NCBI GenBank assembly: GCA_032718475.1
Contig: JAUCBJ010007728.1
Coordinates: 124,001 to 188,000, forward strand
DNA length: 64,000 bases
Origin: Nemertoderma westbladi
Lineage: Eukaryota > Xenacoelomorpha > Nemertodermatida > Nemertodermatidae
Direction of reading: 5' to 3'
Position numbers and translations under genes: made by a program. The notes under the pieces are model-generated. The model was given only the letters and a program-made list of their open reading frames with translations. It was not told the origin of the DNA and ran no database searches. Below, piece by piece: positions 37,710 through 50,340 of the stretch; the stretch's first letter is position 1, and the number at the start of each line of letters is the position of its first letter.

Positions 37710-37729
37710 GGAAGACTTGTGAGCCTACC
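37710..37729 (+). repeat. 20-bp palindrome copy B2 (gag, KTCEPT frame)
   Basis: GGAAGACTTGTGAGCCTACC in the first unit of an 84-bp tandem duplication. Confidence 0.9.
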
Positions 37730-37793
37730 GAACAACGGAGAACAGTGGATACGCGACCGTTCAACCAATTTACATCGCAATCTACGACTTCGA

Positions 37794-37813
37794 GGAAGAC
37801 TTGTGAGCCTACC
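37794..37813 (+). repeat. 20-bp palindrome copy B3 (gag, KTCEPT frame)
   Basis: Same sequence as B2, in the second 84-bp unit. Confidence 0.9.
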
Positions 37814-40273
37814 GAACAACGGAGATCAGTGGACGATGTTCCGAAACGGAATGTTAGAATTCGTACGACGCAACGGACGCGAGCACGTCGACCACCATAT
37901 CCAGATGATAGTAGTACTTCGAGCGAATCGGATTACCCGAAACGCGAGGTATTTAGAACAGGGGCGGCCGATGAATATAAACGCGAGCGTTCAGACAACT
38001 CCTTTGCAGACAATCCTCCACAGAATACACCAACACAGAAGGCGTTACAACCAACGGACGCAATTAGTACACAACAGTTCGCCGACATTCTGCGACCAGT
38101 TGTCAATAAGTTGGCTCAGATCGAGGAACGTCTGGAGGAAGGTTACACCGACAGTTCGAGAAATTCCGAATTCGAACACAATAGACACCCGAAGGAACCA
38201 CAAAGACCGGTACCTTCAAAACATACATCGTATCAGGGAAAAGCGCCAAGAAGGGAGAACATCAACCTGGTTACCAACCAAGGACGCGAAACTCTGAACG
38301 TTGCCGAGGAGATAGCGAAATTCGCAGCCAGACAGGGATTGCCGGTACAACAACCACCGAAGTTTTCCGGTAGCTCAAAACACTGGCATACTTTCGTAGA
38401 CTATATCGAATCCCAGATCGCCGTGTGCGCCTTTACATCACGGGAGAAGTTCAATTACCTGCTCCAAACGTTGTCAGGAGAACCTAAACGTTTGGCGGAG
38501 ACTTTCGTCAGTGTACCGGACGCTTTCGAACTAGCGTACGATCGTTTAACTTCGATATACGGAGGTACAGTTAGTATGGCCAGGTCAGTAATAGAGGAAC
38601 TCTGTAAGGGAGGGGCTATCACTAAACCCGTCGACTTATTAAAACTGGCCGACGAGATAAAAAACGCTATCACTACTTTAAGATCCATTGGACAACTTGA
38701 TTACGGGAATACCCCTACAGTCCTATTAAAGATCATAGGACGACTCCACCATCGACTTCGTCGGGAGTGGAGAAAGGTCGAATACCAGCGAGAAGAGCGG
38801 GGAGGATTCTTAAAATTAGAAGATGTGTACCTTTTAATATCCAGGGAGGCAGTAGTAGAAACTCGATCTAACTACACTGACCAGCACATCGTGGCAGAAG
38901 GGATCACCTTGCCATCCTCCAACCGACAAAAACCCCAGACAACATCCACTAAGACGGCCACTTACACCACACCGACGGAATCACGACAATTCTCGGACGG
39001 TAGTAGGGTATCTGCGCCCATTGGGACAAAACAGACGAGACAACAACTCGGTACCGACTTCAGCGGCTGCCAATACTGCGAGCATCTAGGCAAGCGGTAT
39101 ATCGGTCACAAGTTGAGGGGTTGTCGACAATTTCGCGAGTTGAACTCGGAAGAACGACGGCTGCAAATACGGCCATTGGACTCTTGTTGGCGGTGTACGC
39201 GACACGGACACGTCCGTAAAGATTGCCCAAATACCGACACTTGTCCATCCTGTGGACGCAACCACGACGGTCTGCTCCACACAGACAGCCACACGCCGAC
39301 AAAACGCTTCGCCAGGGAACACCCGGAAGCAGCAGCGAGATGTGATGCGGCCTACCGAAAACGAGAATCGAAAACGACTCCAACCTTCGTGACCCATATT
39401 GAGGATTGCTTCTCAGAACAATCCGGATCGTCGGACGAAGAGTTAGAAGACGACGACGAATATTCCAATGGAGACGAACAACCGTCGATCGCGCTTCTGA
39501 CTACTGACCAACTGAAGGGATTCAGTGTAATTCCGATTAAGATTACTGGCACAAAGGGGAGCAAAAGAATCTACGCGATTCTAGATTCAGCCTCATCTCA
39601 TAGCTACGTGGATGAAAAGATAGCTGACGTAGTGACGGATCTTAAACAAGGTAAGCGCGTCAGTTATACCGTAAGTAGTATGCACGGACAGCGTGCAATA
39701 CCAGTGACACGAGTTAAGTTGGACTTAGACTCTCTTCTTCCAAAATCGCAACACAGCGAGAGGGAGAGGTCTTTGTTACCCTTTAAAGATCTAACCTTTG
39801 CGGCCACGAAGGACTTTAGTAACCTACTAGGTCCAGTGCCGGAACAATCTCTAGAGGACCGTAAGTATTTCAGACACCTTGGTGTACCCGAATGTCCTGT
39901 CAATTATAGATCGGTAGCAATGCTGATCGGGACGGACCAATTCAACCTACATCAGGTGTGGGAAACCAGACCATCGGCAGTCGTAGCGGGAAACGCATAC
40001 GCCTGCAGAACGCCGATAGGGTGGTATACTCGAGCGCCTGTGCGCACACTAGACGTAAGTGACGAGGAAGACGATGTACAGAGTACATGTAGTTTATTAA
40101 CTACAAATTCAATTCATTCCTTTTCACACGACGTGAACCATACTACACTACAGTCGACAAAACATGACAGACGTGTAACTAGTATGATAAGTCACAAGGA
40201 GCAGCTAACCCACCAGGTGAGTTTAGAACTTGGGGAGAAGACGAGTCAGCTAGAGACTCCATCGACGACAGAT

Positions 40274-40293
40274 GATAGGCTTGCGAGTCTACC
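40274..40293 (+). repeat. 20-bp palindrome copy B4 (pol, RLASLP)
   Basis: GATAGGCTTGCGAGTCTACC, a weaker match at the place where element A has its three tandem copies. Confidence 0.8.
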
Positions 40294-42304
40294 TACCCCA
40301 ATAACTTCAACAATGCCCGTCGAGATCGACGATGACGCGTTGAGAAATCATCAGTTGGAACAAGCTGTACTAGACAAAGAATTAACGGAGAAGACTATCA
40401 GGTGGTTAGAACAAGATACAGCTGAACCTGGTAGCTACGAACCTTGTATGTCGGAACAGGAGAAACAATCTCTGAAGATCATGGAAGATACTATCCGCCA
40501 GACGAAAGACGGACATTATGAGGTAGGGATGTTATGGCGTAGCCAAAGTCCTAAACTTATAAACAACTATCCACTAGCCTTGAGACGTCTACACTCAATA
40601 CGGCAACGTCTATTAAAGGACGAGAAAGCCCATCTGCAGTACAACACTCAGATGGAGACGTATTTGACAAAAGGATACGCTATCCGAATGACTAACCCGG
40701 AAATAGTGACTGACCAAACCTATTACTTGCCACATCACTATGTGAGACACCCCGACAAACCAGATAAAGTACGCGTAGTCAATGACTGTGCGGCTCTGTT
40801 TGAGGGAATGTCCCTCAATAGTGAGTTGATGGATGGACCAAACATGAATAATTATCTTATGGGGGTGATTATGCGCTTCCGTCAGCGTCAAGTAGCTTTT
40901 ACTTGTGACGTTGAAGCGATGTTTCACCAAGTGAGAGCGTTAGAGCGAGACAGAGACAGTTTGCGGTTCCTCTGGTACCCGGAAGGAGACTTAAGTCTAC
41001 CACCGGCGACTTACCAAATGCAAGTTCGCGTTTTCGGTGCCAGAGACAGCCCAAATTGCACGATGTACGCCCTAAAGCAGGCCGCTAGAGATCAGAAACA
41101 TCTATATGACCCAGAGATAATTAGGATTGTGGAGCGTGACTTTTATGTAGATGACGGTTTACAGAGTTGCGACACAGTAGAACGTGCTACAACAGTAGCA
41201 CATCAATTACGGGACTGCTTAGCGGGCGGAGGTTTTAACCTCACCAAATTCGCCTCAAACAGTGCCGAATTAGTAGACTCATTCGGGACGACTGAGCGTG
41301 GTGGTGGTGACATAGACCTAGAGTTCGAACCACTACCGACGACTAAGGTGTTGGAGCTCTTTTGGGACCCAAACACAGACAACTTTCGAGTGAAAGTGAG
41401 ACTGGACAGTCAAGAGAACACACTGACAAAGAGATCATGCTTGTCAAAATTGAGCCGATTGTTCGATCCGTTAGGATTCATCAGTCCAGTGATACTGCAA
41501 GCCCGCATTTATATGCGCAGTATATGGAAGGATGGACTAACATGGGACGAGCCGATCTCATCAGACCAAGTGGACTTATGGAAGACCTGGGAGGCGGAAT
41601 TATCTTCGCTAGAGGATTATTCCATACCCAGGGTTTACTTTCCATTACAAAGTACATTTCCTGACAACTTGGAACTACACTGTTTTTCTGACGCCAGTGA
41701 CAACGGTTTTGGTGTGGCAGCGTACTTGCGCAGACAAGTAGAATCAGACGAGTTCGATGTTTCGCTCATTACTTCTAAGGCTAAGACCATGCCTACTAAG
41801 TATATGACGACACCACGAGCCGAGCTACAAGCCGCAACCCTGTCAACCACCATCGTGAACCTCATACAGACAGAACTACAGTCGAGTTTACAGATATTTT
41901 ATTGGACTGACGCGACGTTGGTTTTATTTTACATAAACAACGACACACTCGAATTCAAGACATTCGTAGCTAACCGTCGCGCGGAAATTCTAGACCGTTC
42001 AATAAAAGAGGATTGGCGACATTGTCCCGGACCACAAAACCCAGCTGATATTGCGTCGCGAGGAATGATGCCTGAGGAATTCTGTAAACCGGAGAACAAA
42101 GAATTTTGGCAACACGGACCCCAATTCTTGCAGAAATCGACACAAGATTGGCCTCCGTTATACGACAACAAATCTAACACTATCCCTAAGGACGCCGAAA
42201 TCAAGAAACCAAAAAAGGGGAAGACAAAGAAAAAGACGACGGCGGCAAAACTCAAGAAAAAACCGAAGGCGAAATGGAAAGATATAACTTCAAAGGTCAA
42301 GAGA

Positions 42305-42324
42305 GGAAGACTTGCGAGCCTTTC
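42305..42324 (+). repeat. 20-bp palindrome copy B5 (pol linker, GRLASLS)
   Basis: GGAAGACTTGCGAGCCTTTC at the start of the Pro-Asp linker. Confidence 0.9.
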
Positions 42325-42398
42325 TACACCAGACATATCGCCAGACGGTCAACCAGACACGTTACTAGACGGTCAACCAGACGTTTTGCCAGACATAT

Positions 42399-42645
42399 CA
42401 CAAAATGTTCTACCAGACACTAGTGACATACTGACAAACAGTAAAGCCGCAGTTTCCCTATTGGAGCGGCCTTCTATTGACAAACAACCAGATACGTTAC
42501 CAGACGTATCGCCAGACACATTACTAGACAGTCGACTAGACATTTTGTCAGAAACATCACAAAATGTTCTACCGGACATTAGTAATGTATTGACTAACAA
42601 TAAAGCCGCAGTTTCCCTATTGGAGCGGCCTTGTATTGACAAACT
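42399..42645 (+). repeat. 88-bp direct repeat in the pol linker of element B (period 159 bp)
   Basis: Copies at 42399-42486 and 42558-42645 share CACAAAATGTTCTACC and an unchanged run TTTCCCTATTGGAGCGGCCTT. They encode QNVLPD ... KAAVSLLERP twice. It is part of the fast-evolving linker between RNase H and integrase. Confidence 0.85.
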
Positions 42646-43546
42646 ACCAAATTTGACACACTTGAGCAACCATAAGCACGGTGAAACCTCATGTATTACA
42701 GATGTGGGTAGTACCTACGCTAATGTAAATACAGGTGTTACTCTGCGCTCAAGAGACATACCGAACTTGCAACCTATGGTGAAACCTGGGATTAATATCG
42801 GCAGAAAAATAAGTTTACCGAAAGCCACTGATCCCACAGAGTTCAAACCACCATTAACGATCGACTTACAAAGTACCGACAATCAAGGTAAGAAGACAAA
42901 GAAGGACAAATTACTTGTAGACCCGGACGGATCAACAGTCAACAAGGGATTACCTACCGGCGGACCCGTGGGCCCTTCTAGTAATTCAAAACCTTCCAAA
43001 ATCTCCATTGACTTACCTGATGACGTCACAAATACTTACGTCGACCGTATTGTAAACCTAACAGATTCTTGGACAAACGCTTGCCGAAAATTAGCGTGGA
43101 TTGTACGTTTTGTACAATACGTTAAAGGCAAACGTGACTTTACACGTCGACTTACATTGGCTGAGATTGACAGGTGTGAGATTAAATTAATTCGCCATTA
43201 TCAACTGCGATATTTCGCGCGCGAATTCACATCCATAAATCAAGGTCAACCAATCAAGTCGTCACCAATACTGAGTTGGAGTCCGATTATTTATAATGGC
43301 TTGATTTGTCATAAATCTCGGCTTCAAAACATTGACTTTAACACAAACTTTAGGTACCCAATAATAATACCGCAACATCACGAACTACAACGTGCAATGA
43401 TACTGGACGCACATTTACATCTGAAACACGCTGGAAGACACCACTGTCTTTCCTACTTACGTACTAGATTTGTATTAATTAGACCCAGTAAAGCATTAAG
43501 TTCAGTGACACGTACGTGTATTATTTGTAAAAAGGTACATTCTTGA

Positions 43547-44550
43547 ATAGGTACCCAAGAAATGAGTGAACTACCACAAGCACGACTTCAAGCATTCAGA
43601 CCACCTTTTACAGAGACTGGAATTGATTGCTTTGGTCCCATACATACGAAACGTGGACGTATACTAGTAAAACGCTGGGGACTGATTTTCACATGTATGT
43701 CCAGTAGGGCAGTTCATAATGAACGTGTGATGGATCTTTCCACCAACGCGTTTATACTAGCATTGCGGCGATTTATCGCTAGACGCGGACTAGTGAAATG
43801 CTTGTACTCAGACCAAGGGACAAACTTTGTTGGTGTTCGGAATGAGATTGCTAGAGCCTTTAAGAAATTAGATCATGATCAAATCTCGAACGAACTACAA
43901 CCTCATAAGATTGTTTGGAAGTTTAATCCTCCAGATAGTCCATGGAGAGGCGGAGTCTGGGAGAGATTGATTAGATCTATCAAGACAGCCATGGCAAAAG
44001 TCATTCCAGTAAACCACATACTGACAGACGACCAACTGACAACACTGTTTGTTGAAATCGAGGCAATACTAAATACTAGACCAATAGTATTAGTACCCGA
44101 TGACAAACAATCTCAATTCGCTTTGACACCGGCACACCTGCTAATGCAGGCACCGACACCACTTTGACGCCGATTTCTATTCCAATAGAAAGCGACAGCT
44201 ACGGTAGAAAAGCGTGGAAAATCACGCAACTACTGGCTAACAAATTCTGGGAAATATGGCAAAACCATTATTTGCCCTCTATTTCTGCCAGAACAAACTG
44301 GTACAATAACACCCGCGCATTAAAGCCGGGAGATCACGTGCTGTTAGCGGAAGTGAATCTAAAAAGACGCTTCTGGATAACAGGTGTAATTTTAGCCACA
44401 CATCCATCCATGGATGGAGTGACAAGAACTGTGACGGTACGGACAATTGACGGTCGTACAGTAGACAGACCGACTCAACGTCTCGTACTTCTTGAAGAGA
44501 CTCGTAACGAGTCTGGAGACTACAAATCTCCACCTAATACTAGTAAATAA
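43547..44550 (+). pseudogene. pol: Element B integrase core and C-terminal domain (frameshifted)
   Basis: Continues in the pol frame after the TGA. It has the DDE core: GIDCFGP (first Asp, about 43621), SDQGTNF (second Asp) and VWERL (Glu). At about 44166 a one-base loss moves the frame, and the C-terminal domain (WEIWQNHYLP, GDHVLLAE, RPTQRLVLLEE) continues in 44164-44550. All three catalytic residues remain. The C-terminal part matches the DUF5641-type domain of BEL integrases and ends at the same YKSPPN-STK-like tail as element A. Confidence 0.9.
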
Positions 44551-44652
44551 TTAGGAGTTTACAAATAGATTTCCACGTACCTGTACACCGTAGTAAGGAC
44601 AGCGGTAGAATTCCATTGTCTTTATATGTGAACATTGAGGGTAGTACCCTTA
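44551..44652 (+). other. Element B spacer, part before the foldback insertion
   Basis: Short noncoding stretch after pol, matching 28870-28735 of element A on the other strand (GAATTCCATTGTCTTTATA, GAGGGTAGTACCC). It ends in CCCTTA, the left target duplicate. Confidence 0.8.
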
Positions 44653-45698
44653 TTAGGGTAGGTCGATTTTTACTTTTTTTGGATATCTAGATTTTCTCAT
44701 TGATAAAAAGTGGCCTTGGGTCCTAAAACTTTGTAGAAACGAAATTTTAACTCCTAAAAATCATGTTTGACCCCTGCACTGGACGTCGTCCAGTTCCCGC
44801 CCTAGCCGCTAGTGAGTCATTTTCCCAATTATTGTGATGATCAACTTCTAGTATTCCTACCGCATTGATATTATGCTCATTAGAACCGCAATGACCGATT
44901 TAGTTGGTGTAGACACCTTCAAAACAAGCATAGAGCGAGTAGTTTTTGAGATATTGCAGAATATGTGAAGTCCGGTACAAGTCAACATTAGCGCCTTGAT
45001 GCGGTATTGACAAATACACTAAAAATGATACTTCTAATTATCTCAAGGCATCCACAATTTACACATAACTGCAGTGATCAATTTAGGGGATGTTGAAACT
45101 CTAATAATATGAGTTCAGTGATTAGTTCTCGAGTTATTGTACAAAACGTCTGGATTGAGTCAGCTCAATATAAGGTCATTAATTGGTGGACATAACCTTG
45201 ACATTTTGTACAATAACTCGAAAACTAATCACTCAATTAATATTTTTAGAGTGTCAACATCCCCTAAATTGATCATTGCAGTTATGTGGGAATTGTGGTT
45301 GCCTTGAGAAAATTAGAATTATAATTTTTAGTGTATTTGTCAATACCGCATCAAGGCGCTAATGTTGACTTGTACCGGACTTCACAAATTCTGCAATATC
45401 TTAAAAAACTACTCGCTCTATGCTTGTTTTGAAGGTGTCTACACCAACTAAATCGGTCATTGCGGTTCTAATGAGCATAATATCAATGCGGTAGGAATAC
45501 TAGAAGTTGATCATCACAATAATTGGGAAAATGACTCACTAGCGGCTAGGGCAGGAACTGGACGACGTCCAGTGCAGGGGTCAAACATGATTTTTAGGAG
45601 TTAAAATTTCGTTTCTACAAAGTTTTAGGACCCAAGGCCACTTTTTATCAATGAGAAAATCTAGATATCCAAAAAAAGTAAAAATCGACCCACCCTAA
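44653..45698. mobile_element. Foldback-type DNA transposon (1046 bp, ~490-bp inverted repeats)
   Basis: Two long inverted arms (about 44653-45153 and 45209-45698) starting TTAGGGTRGGTCGATTTTTA are separated by about 55 bp. A 6-bp target duplication CCCTTA lies at 44647-44652 and 45699-45704. Element A carries the unoccupied version of this site, with a single CCCTTA, which confirms the insertion. There is no coding capacity, so it is non-autonomous. The 6-bp duplication and termini did not let me assign a superfamily. Confidence 0.93.
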
Positions 45699-45704
45699 CC
45701 CTTA

Positions 45705-46256
45705 TGTGTCACATAGGAGCGGGATTTGTAGGTATAAGAAATGGAATTCTACTTGGAACTCACAATATTTAGACAATCCATTTGGATTTGAAAAATTTTT
45801 AAAAAAAAAAAATTTTCTCCAGTGAATAGATTTCAGGGTCCAGTCGGGTGGAACTTAAAATTAGAGAAACAAGAGAGGAAGACTTGCGAGCCTTTCTTAA
45901 AATTTTAATTAAATTTTACACGGTCTTGTTTCAATAAGTTACGTCAAAATAGACTCCCCTATATATTTATTACTAATTCTTGACTGCTTATTTTCTGATA
46001 ATAGTTTGGGATCAAAAAGTGAGTATTTTAGACTCACAGCCAGTTTAGCCCAAATTCGTTTTTACTTCGGCAAAAAAAAAATTTTAGATAAGAAGCAGCG
46101 TGTCATTAAAGAAACCCTAGATCTTAGGCTATGGGTAGGAGGTTAGAGCGTTGTCGAGCCCAAAGGGCAGACGAAACTCTCACGTCTCCTCACAACTAAC
46201 TACAAACTCTGTTGTATTCCCTCTAGTAGTAATGATTATGTAACTACACCCTAATT
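45705..46256 (+). other. Element B spacer upstream of ORF2
   Basis: Noncoding. It holds a palindrome copy at 45877-45896, 380 bp before ORF2 as in element A, with A and T runs on either side. It also contains matches to the element A spacer (TGTGTCACATAGGAGYGGGATT, ACTTGGAACYCACAA). No splice acceptor could be assigned with confidence. Confidence 0.65.
45877..45896 (+). repeat. 20-bp palindrome copy B6 (pol-ORF2 spacer)
   Basis: GGAAGACTTGCGAGCCTTTC, untranslated, 360 bp before ORF2; corresponds to A4. Confidence 0.9.
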
Positions 46257-49200
46257 ATGGAGAAAGGGATACAAGGAGAGCCGAGATGGGGATATGATAT
46301 CCAAGAGGAGGCAGCAGCGCCATTCGAAAGATTTGGAGCCAAGGACTACACTATATTTGGTATAAAGGAATTATCGGAAAGTACAGCGAAACTCGCGAGA
46401 ACTAAATATGACTCGAACGTATTAAAGAGAAGGCAAAACGCATTAAACGAAAGAATCGAAAGTTTGCGCCAAACCTTCAACGAACTTTACCCGTACGATG
46501 CTTTGTGTGATACGGGAGACATTAGCGAAGACCCCGATACTGAAATTAGTCGTTTGTATCATACCATGCAATACCTAAAGGCGCACGAACCTATGCCCGT
46601 GGTACGCGATGAATTTGAAGGAATGCATCTTTACAGACGAACTCGAGGGGACGATAGATAAACCAAGGAAGCATTTTCAGTTTATAAACTTTATTATCAA
46701 TGCGGTTCTTGTATGCGCGAACAACGAAATGCGATCCCGATGCGTTTGAATAAGGAAAATCCCGAACCGATATTGGCGAGGTGTTCGAATCATCAACAAC
46801 TACGCTACCAGGAAGGAGGGTATCCTTTATCGAATCCATATCATTCATTTGCTATGACCGGACCAAAGGCGGGAGAAACTGTCATTTACCCACCTAAGGT
46901 TGTTGAACCCGATGTATTTGAACTTACGCTGGACGAGGCGAATCAGTCAACCCGCGAAAAGAAAGAAGCTCTTAGCCTATACAGAGCCTACAAGGCTTTC
47001 GAGAAAGGTGAGATGGAAGAATGGGGTGGAAGACTCGCGAGCCTACCTTGCCATTGGACGTCACACGATCAAACTTCAGCTAAGGAGATGACACCGGAAG
47101 TTTTCGAGAGCATAAACTTTGCTCAAAACGTTATTCAGAGACTACAGATTGCATCCCCGGAGAGGCCAAGAGAAATGCAACCGTATAGTACTTCAACTAC
47201 GAAACCATTGAGTACGACACTCAATTTCCCTATTAGTATACCAGTCCGACAGGATACGACGTACGAAATACCCATCGTGGATCATCCAGAAATCATTTCA
47301 AACTTGGAGTTTCTTCCTGCAGTTGTTTTCAGCGATATGAGTAAGATATATGATTTACGTAGACATATTACTCAAAAGGTCGTGTACAACGTTCCACCTC
47401 ATATTCAAGATTTCAAGGAACTGGATAGAGCTGGTGCCGATATAGCTCCGAGTAATCTGAAAGGATATCTAACCAAGACGATTCGTTTATGGATTGGAAC
47501 CGGAACCTTCGAGTCGGATACAGATATTGCCGCAGATTGGCGAGGTAAGGTTATTCGTTTCGATGAGGATAAGGATATAGAGAAGATTTGGCAACCTTCG
47601 GAAGAATTGTTGGATGAATGGAATAGGACGTTTAGATCGTTTCAGGAAAACGGTTACATGTTTTACGATAACGAGGGCGGCAGTCATCAGCAGAGTTTGA
47701 CTTCTAAGACTATACAGATTAGAGCGGCGGACGGAGTCCTGCACGTTTTCAGTAGACAGAGGAGCGACAAACGAATGCCGATACCTCCAGCGAATACAAA
47801 GCGACACCATCTTATCACCGATATAGTAAAGAAGATGGACCAAGCTTGTAATATTGACGCTAGAATGCTACCGAAGATGGTAAGAAACATGATTTTAGAT
47901 AAAACTGTTGTAAAGGTTGGATCAGGAGTAAGGGAGGATTTAATTAGCGACTTCGCCGGCATGACGGACAGCGATGACCGACTACCGACACCTTACGTCG
48001 ACACTCGACCTCTTATTCTGTGGTCTATAGAACAGGGATATTTTCGTGAGTATAATACTCAGAAGACTGGAACTGGATACATTTCCTACCTGTTATTCAA
48101 TTGGGATTATAAGGAAGGTAAGAGAAACAAGTATATTGAAACTTATGGAGAAGGTGATACTCCAGATATGAGTGAGTTTGAATCACAGCTTAAATGGAGA
48201 GGATGCGTGTATTGGGCTATTACGTCACCTCCAAGAGCGGTCTTACAATATTATTTAGCAATAGAGTCGTCAGTGAATGTTTGCCTAATCGCCGACATTG
48301 TGTCTCGGACTCTCAAAAGACATCCACTTTGTCTCGGAGAAGATCATACGTTCTACATGGAAGGGAGAATTCGTACCGACGTGTTTAGACGATTCCTTGA
48401 ACCCTTCTACAACTCCGACGCTCAGTGTAATGCCTTTACTCGAGCAGGATTTAGTATATTTCGAGACGTGTATCTTCGCTGTGCGGGATCTCTTATCGAA
48501 AGACCATCTATGTTTACATTGTTACCCTATGAAGGAGAACGTATCGTGGAAATTACGGATGAATCACGGCAGACGCGCGCGCCTATCGGTCACCTTGGTG
48601 ATGAATTCGAAGTAACTACTACGATCGCCGACGATCCTTTAGAGGAACTTCTTGAGATAGAAAGGAACCTCCCGAAGAAATCTCAGACGGAGATTCGACA
48701 ACTTGAAGCAACAGATGCTATAGTTTGTATACAACCTTCAGAAACCTACCAACCCATAGACCCAGATGATTACGATTATAGTATGGGAGGAAGCGCTCGA
48801 CCGATTGGAGATCTTATATACGAACGAGTGTGGTACCCTGCCAATACGATGTGTAGTAAATGTGGCGTCGCTGGACATCATATGGCAAAGTGCAGTGGAA
48901 AGCACATTACTACGACTCAGCTAATCTGTGGATGGTGTGGGGATCAAGGGTCTCATACCTTTTATACTTGCTGGAGATTTATGGCTCAATGTACTTATTG
49001 CAATATAAAGGGACATCGAGCATCTGAATGCCAACTAAGAGACATACCTTATGAACACGAATCTGTAAAACTCGTGAGGAAATTATTTGATGAGTGGGAA
49101 GATTTAGCCGACGAACATGTATCGGCACAAAGAAGACGGTTTCCGATGAGAGCGCATCTCGGATTTTGGGCGGTAAATCCCCAAACGATGATGTCGGAAG

Positions 49201-49982
49201 GATATATCTCCGCTATGCCCCAATATGACGAACTTATCGAGGTTGTCGATATTTTGCCCCACGACAGCGGATTCCGAGTGGTGCGCGAGTATCTACTACA
49301 GATTCACCCGGATAACAAAAACACGTGGAATTTTCAGAAAGTCGTTAATCGGATTACGTATGGTGAATTCGATCGTTTCCGAACTGAAAAGCGGAACAAG
49401 GGAGCTTGGTTAACCGTCGCATGGGCGTACCGAGCCGCGTTTTACCACAAACGTATACGAGCGAGCGTATTCGAGGAAGAGGAGGTCCTAGAGGCGACGA
49501 ATATACCAGCCACTCCGGTTGCGCCGTCTGCACGTCACCCTCGGGAGGACGGGCAGGGTAGGATCATACGGGTCCAGAAAGTGGGCCAACAATTAAAGAA
49601 AATTATTAATGTAGAAGAACGCAAGGGAGTTGAGCCGACCATTCGAGTTACTCGGGATACGGTATCACTTCCAAGAGAACCAGTAGGAGGATCGGGACAT
49701 ACACCAGCTGATCAACAGGGGGCGCAAGCCACTCTTGGGTCTGCGTCGTCCGCCTTTCGCGCGTTCCCAGACGTTCTACCAACTGTAGTGACGACTGATC
49801 GGTCACGAGGAATCGGTCGAGGTTTTGGGATGCCAAATAGACGAATTTGCGAGGAAATAGTCGCACCGTCTCTCAACGTCCCAAGTAAACCAGTGACTCG
49901 CCCCATTAGTCCCATATCGCGAGCAAAGTCACCTGTGCGCAGTTTTCGAGGACGCGGCAGGGCTCGATCCACTAAGCGATAA
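46257..49982 (+). pseudogene. Element B ORF2, zinc-knuckle protein of unknown function (one in-frame stop)
   Basis: About 1241 codons from MEKGIQGE to a TAA at 49980-49982, with a single in-frame TAA at 46659-46661 where element A has a Glu. Otherwise it is open throughout. I recognise no known family. A Cys pair and a later Cys-His (QCGSC ... RCSNH, residues about 145-180) may bind zinc. The long middle region has conserved aromatic motifs such as YVDTRPL, EYNTQKTGTGYISY, KWRGCVYWAITSPPR and DVFRRFLEPFYN. Three zinc knuckles follow near residues 865-930 (CSKCGVAGHHMAKC, CGWCGDQGSHTFYTC, CTYCNIKGHRASEC), and the tail is basic, RGRGRARSTKR. No membrane segment is seen, arguing against env. Homology with element A along the whole length, at about three-quarters identity, shows it has been a working part of this lineage. 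Confidence 0.82.
47028..47047 (+). repeat. 20-bp palindrome copy B7 (ORF2, GRLASLP)
   Basis: GGAAGACTCGCGAGCCTACC, at the same place in the protein as A3. Confidence 0.9.
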
Positions 49983-50002
49983 AAGGGAGGGCAAGGGTGG
50001 AC

Positions 50003-50022
50003 GGAAGACTCGTGAGCATTTC
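50003..50022 (+). repeat. 20-bp palindrome copy B8 (3' UTR)
   Basis: GGAAGACTCGTGAGCATTTC, 20 bp after the ORF2 stop; corresponds to A1. Confidence 0.85.
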
Positions 50023-50063
50023 TTATGATTTTGTGATTTATTTGAATTTATATTTATATTTGT

Positions 50064-50275
50064 GCTTATTCCGAACTTATGCAATTTGTATTGTTCCGAA
50101 TTTATGAAATTTAGAAATAAGAACTTATATTTTAGTAAAACTTATATTTAGTAAGACTTATATTTGTAAGAATTTATATTTTATATTTACGTGATTATTT
50201 CGAACTTATGCAATTTATATTATTCCGAACTTATGCAATTTATATTGTTCCGAATATTATGCAATTTATATCTTA
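50064..50275 (+). repeat. Degenerate ~28-bp tandem repeats in element B 3' UTR
   Basis: At least five copies of a unit like TTCCGAACTTATGCAATTTA, with variable AT-rich spacers. Confidence 0.7.
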
Positions 50276-50320
50276 TAAGCAGTATTTGTATTTACAGTGA
50301 AACAGAAAGTAAGAGTAGAT

Positions 50321-50340
50321 GGAAGACTCGTGGGCCTTTC
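50321..50340 (+). repeat. 20-bp palindrome copy B9 (3' UTR)
   Basis: GGAAGACTCGTGGGCCTTTC, preceded by GTAGAT and followed by TTAT as in B10. Confidence 0.88.

Larger units (their letters stand above)
37271..43546 (+). pseudogene. pol: Element B gag core, protease, RT, RNase H, integrase zinc domain
   Basis: The frame continues directly after the TAA at 37268 and stays open to a TGA at 43544-43546. In order: a low-complexity part with an 84-bp tandem duplication (palindrome at 37710 and 37794); a BEL gag core like DUF1759 (PPKFSGSSKHW ... EKFNYLL, about 38350-38560); zinc knuckles CWRCTRHGHVRKDC and CPSCGRNHDGLLH (about 39185-39290); protease DSA motif (LDSASSHSY, about 39580); RT with YVDDG (about 41145); RNase H (SDASDNG, WTDATLV, ADIASRG); a Lys-rich and Pro-Asp linker; and the integrase zinc region ending CIICKK. 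The TGA replaces a Lys found in element A just after CIICKK and would remove the integrase core. It encodes the enzymes for reverse transcription and integration; this copy is defective. Confidence 0.92.

Noticed and set aside
44653-44662. Telomere repeat at the foldback terminus (TTAGGGT)
   Set aside because: Only one TTAGGG unit occurs at each end, in inverted orientation, so it is transposon terminus sequence and not a telomeric tract.
46257-49982. ORF2 as a retroviral-type env
   Set aside because: It is in the env position, but it has no signal peptide, membrane anchor or fusion-like segment, and it carries zinc knuckles and a basic tail.
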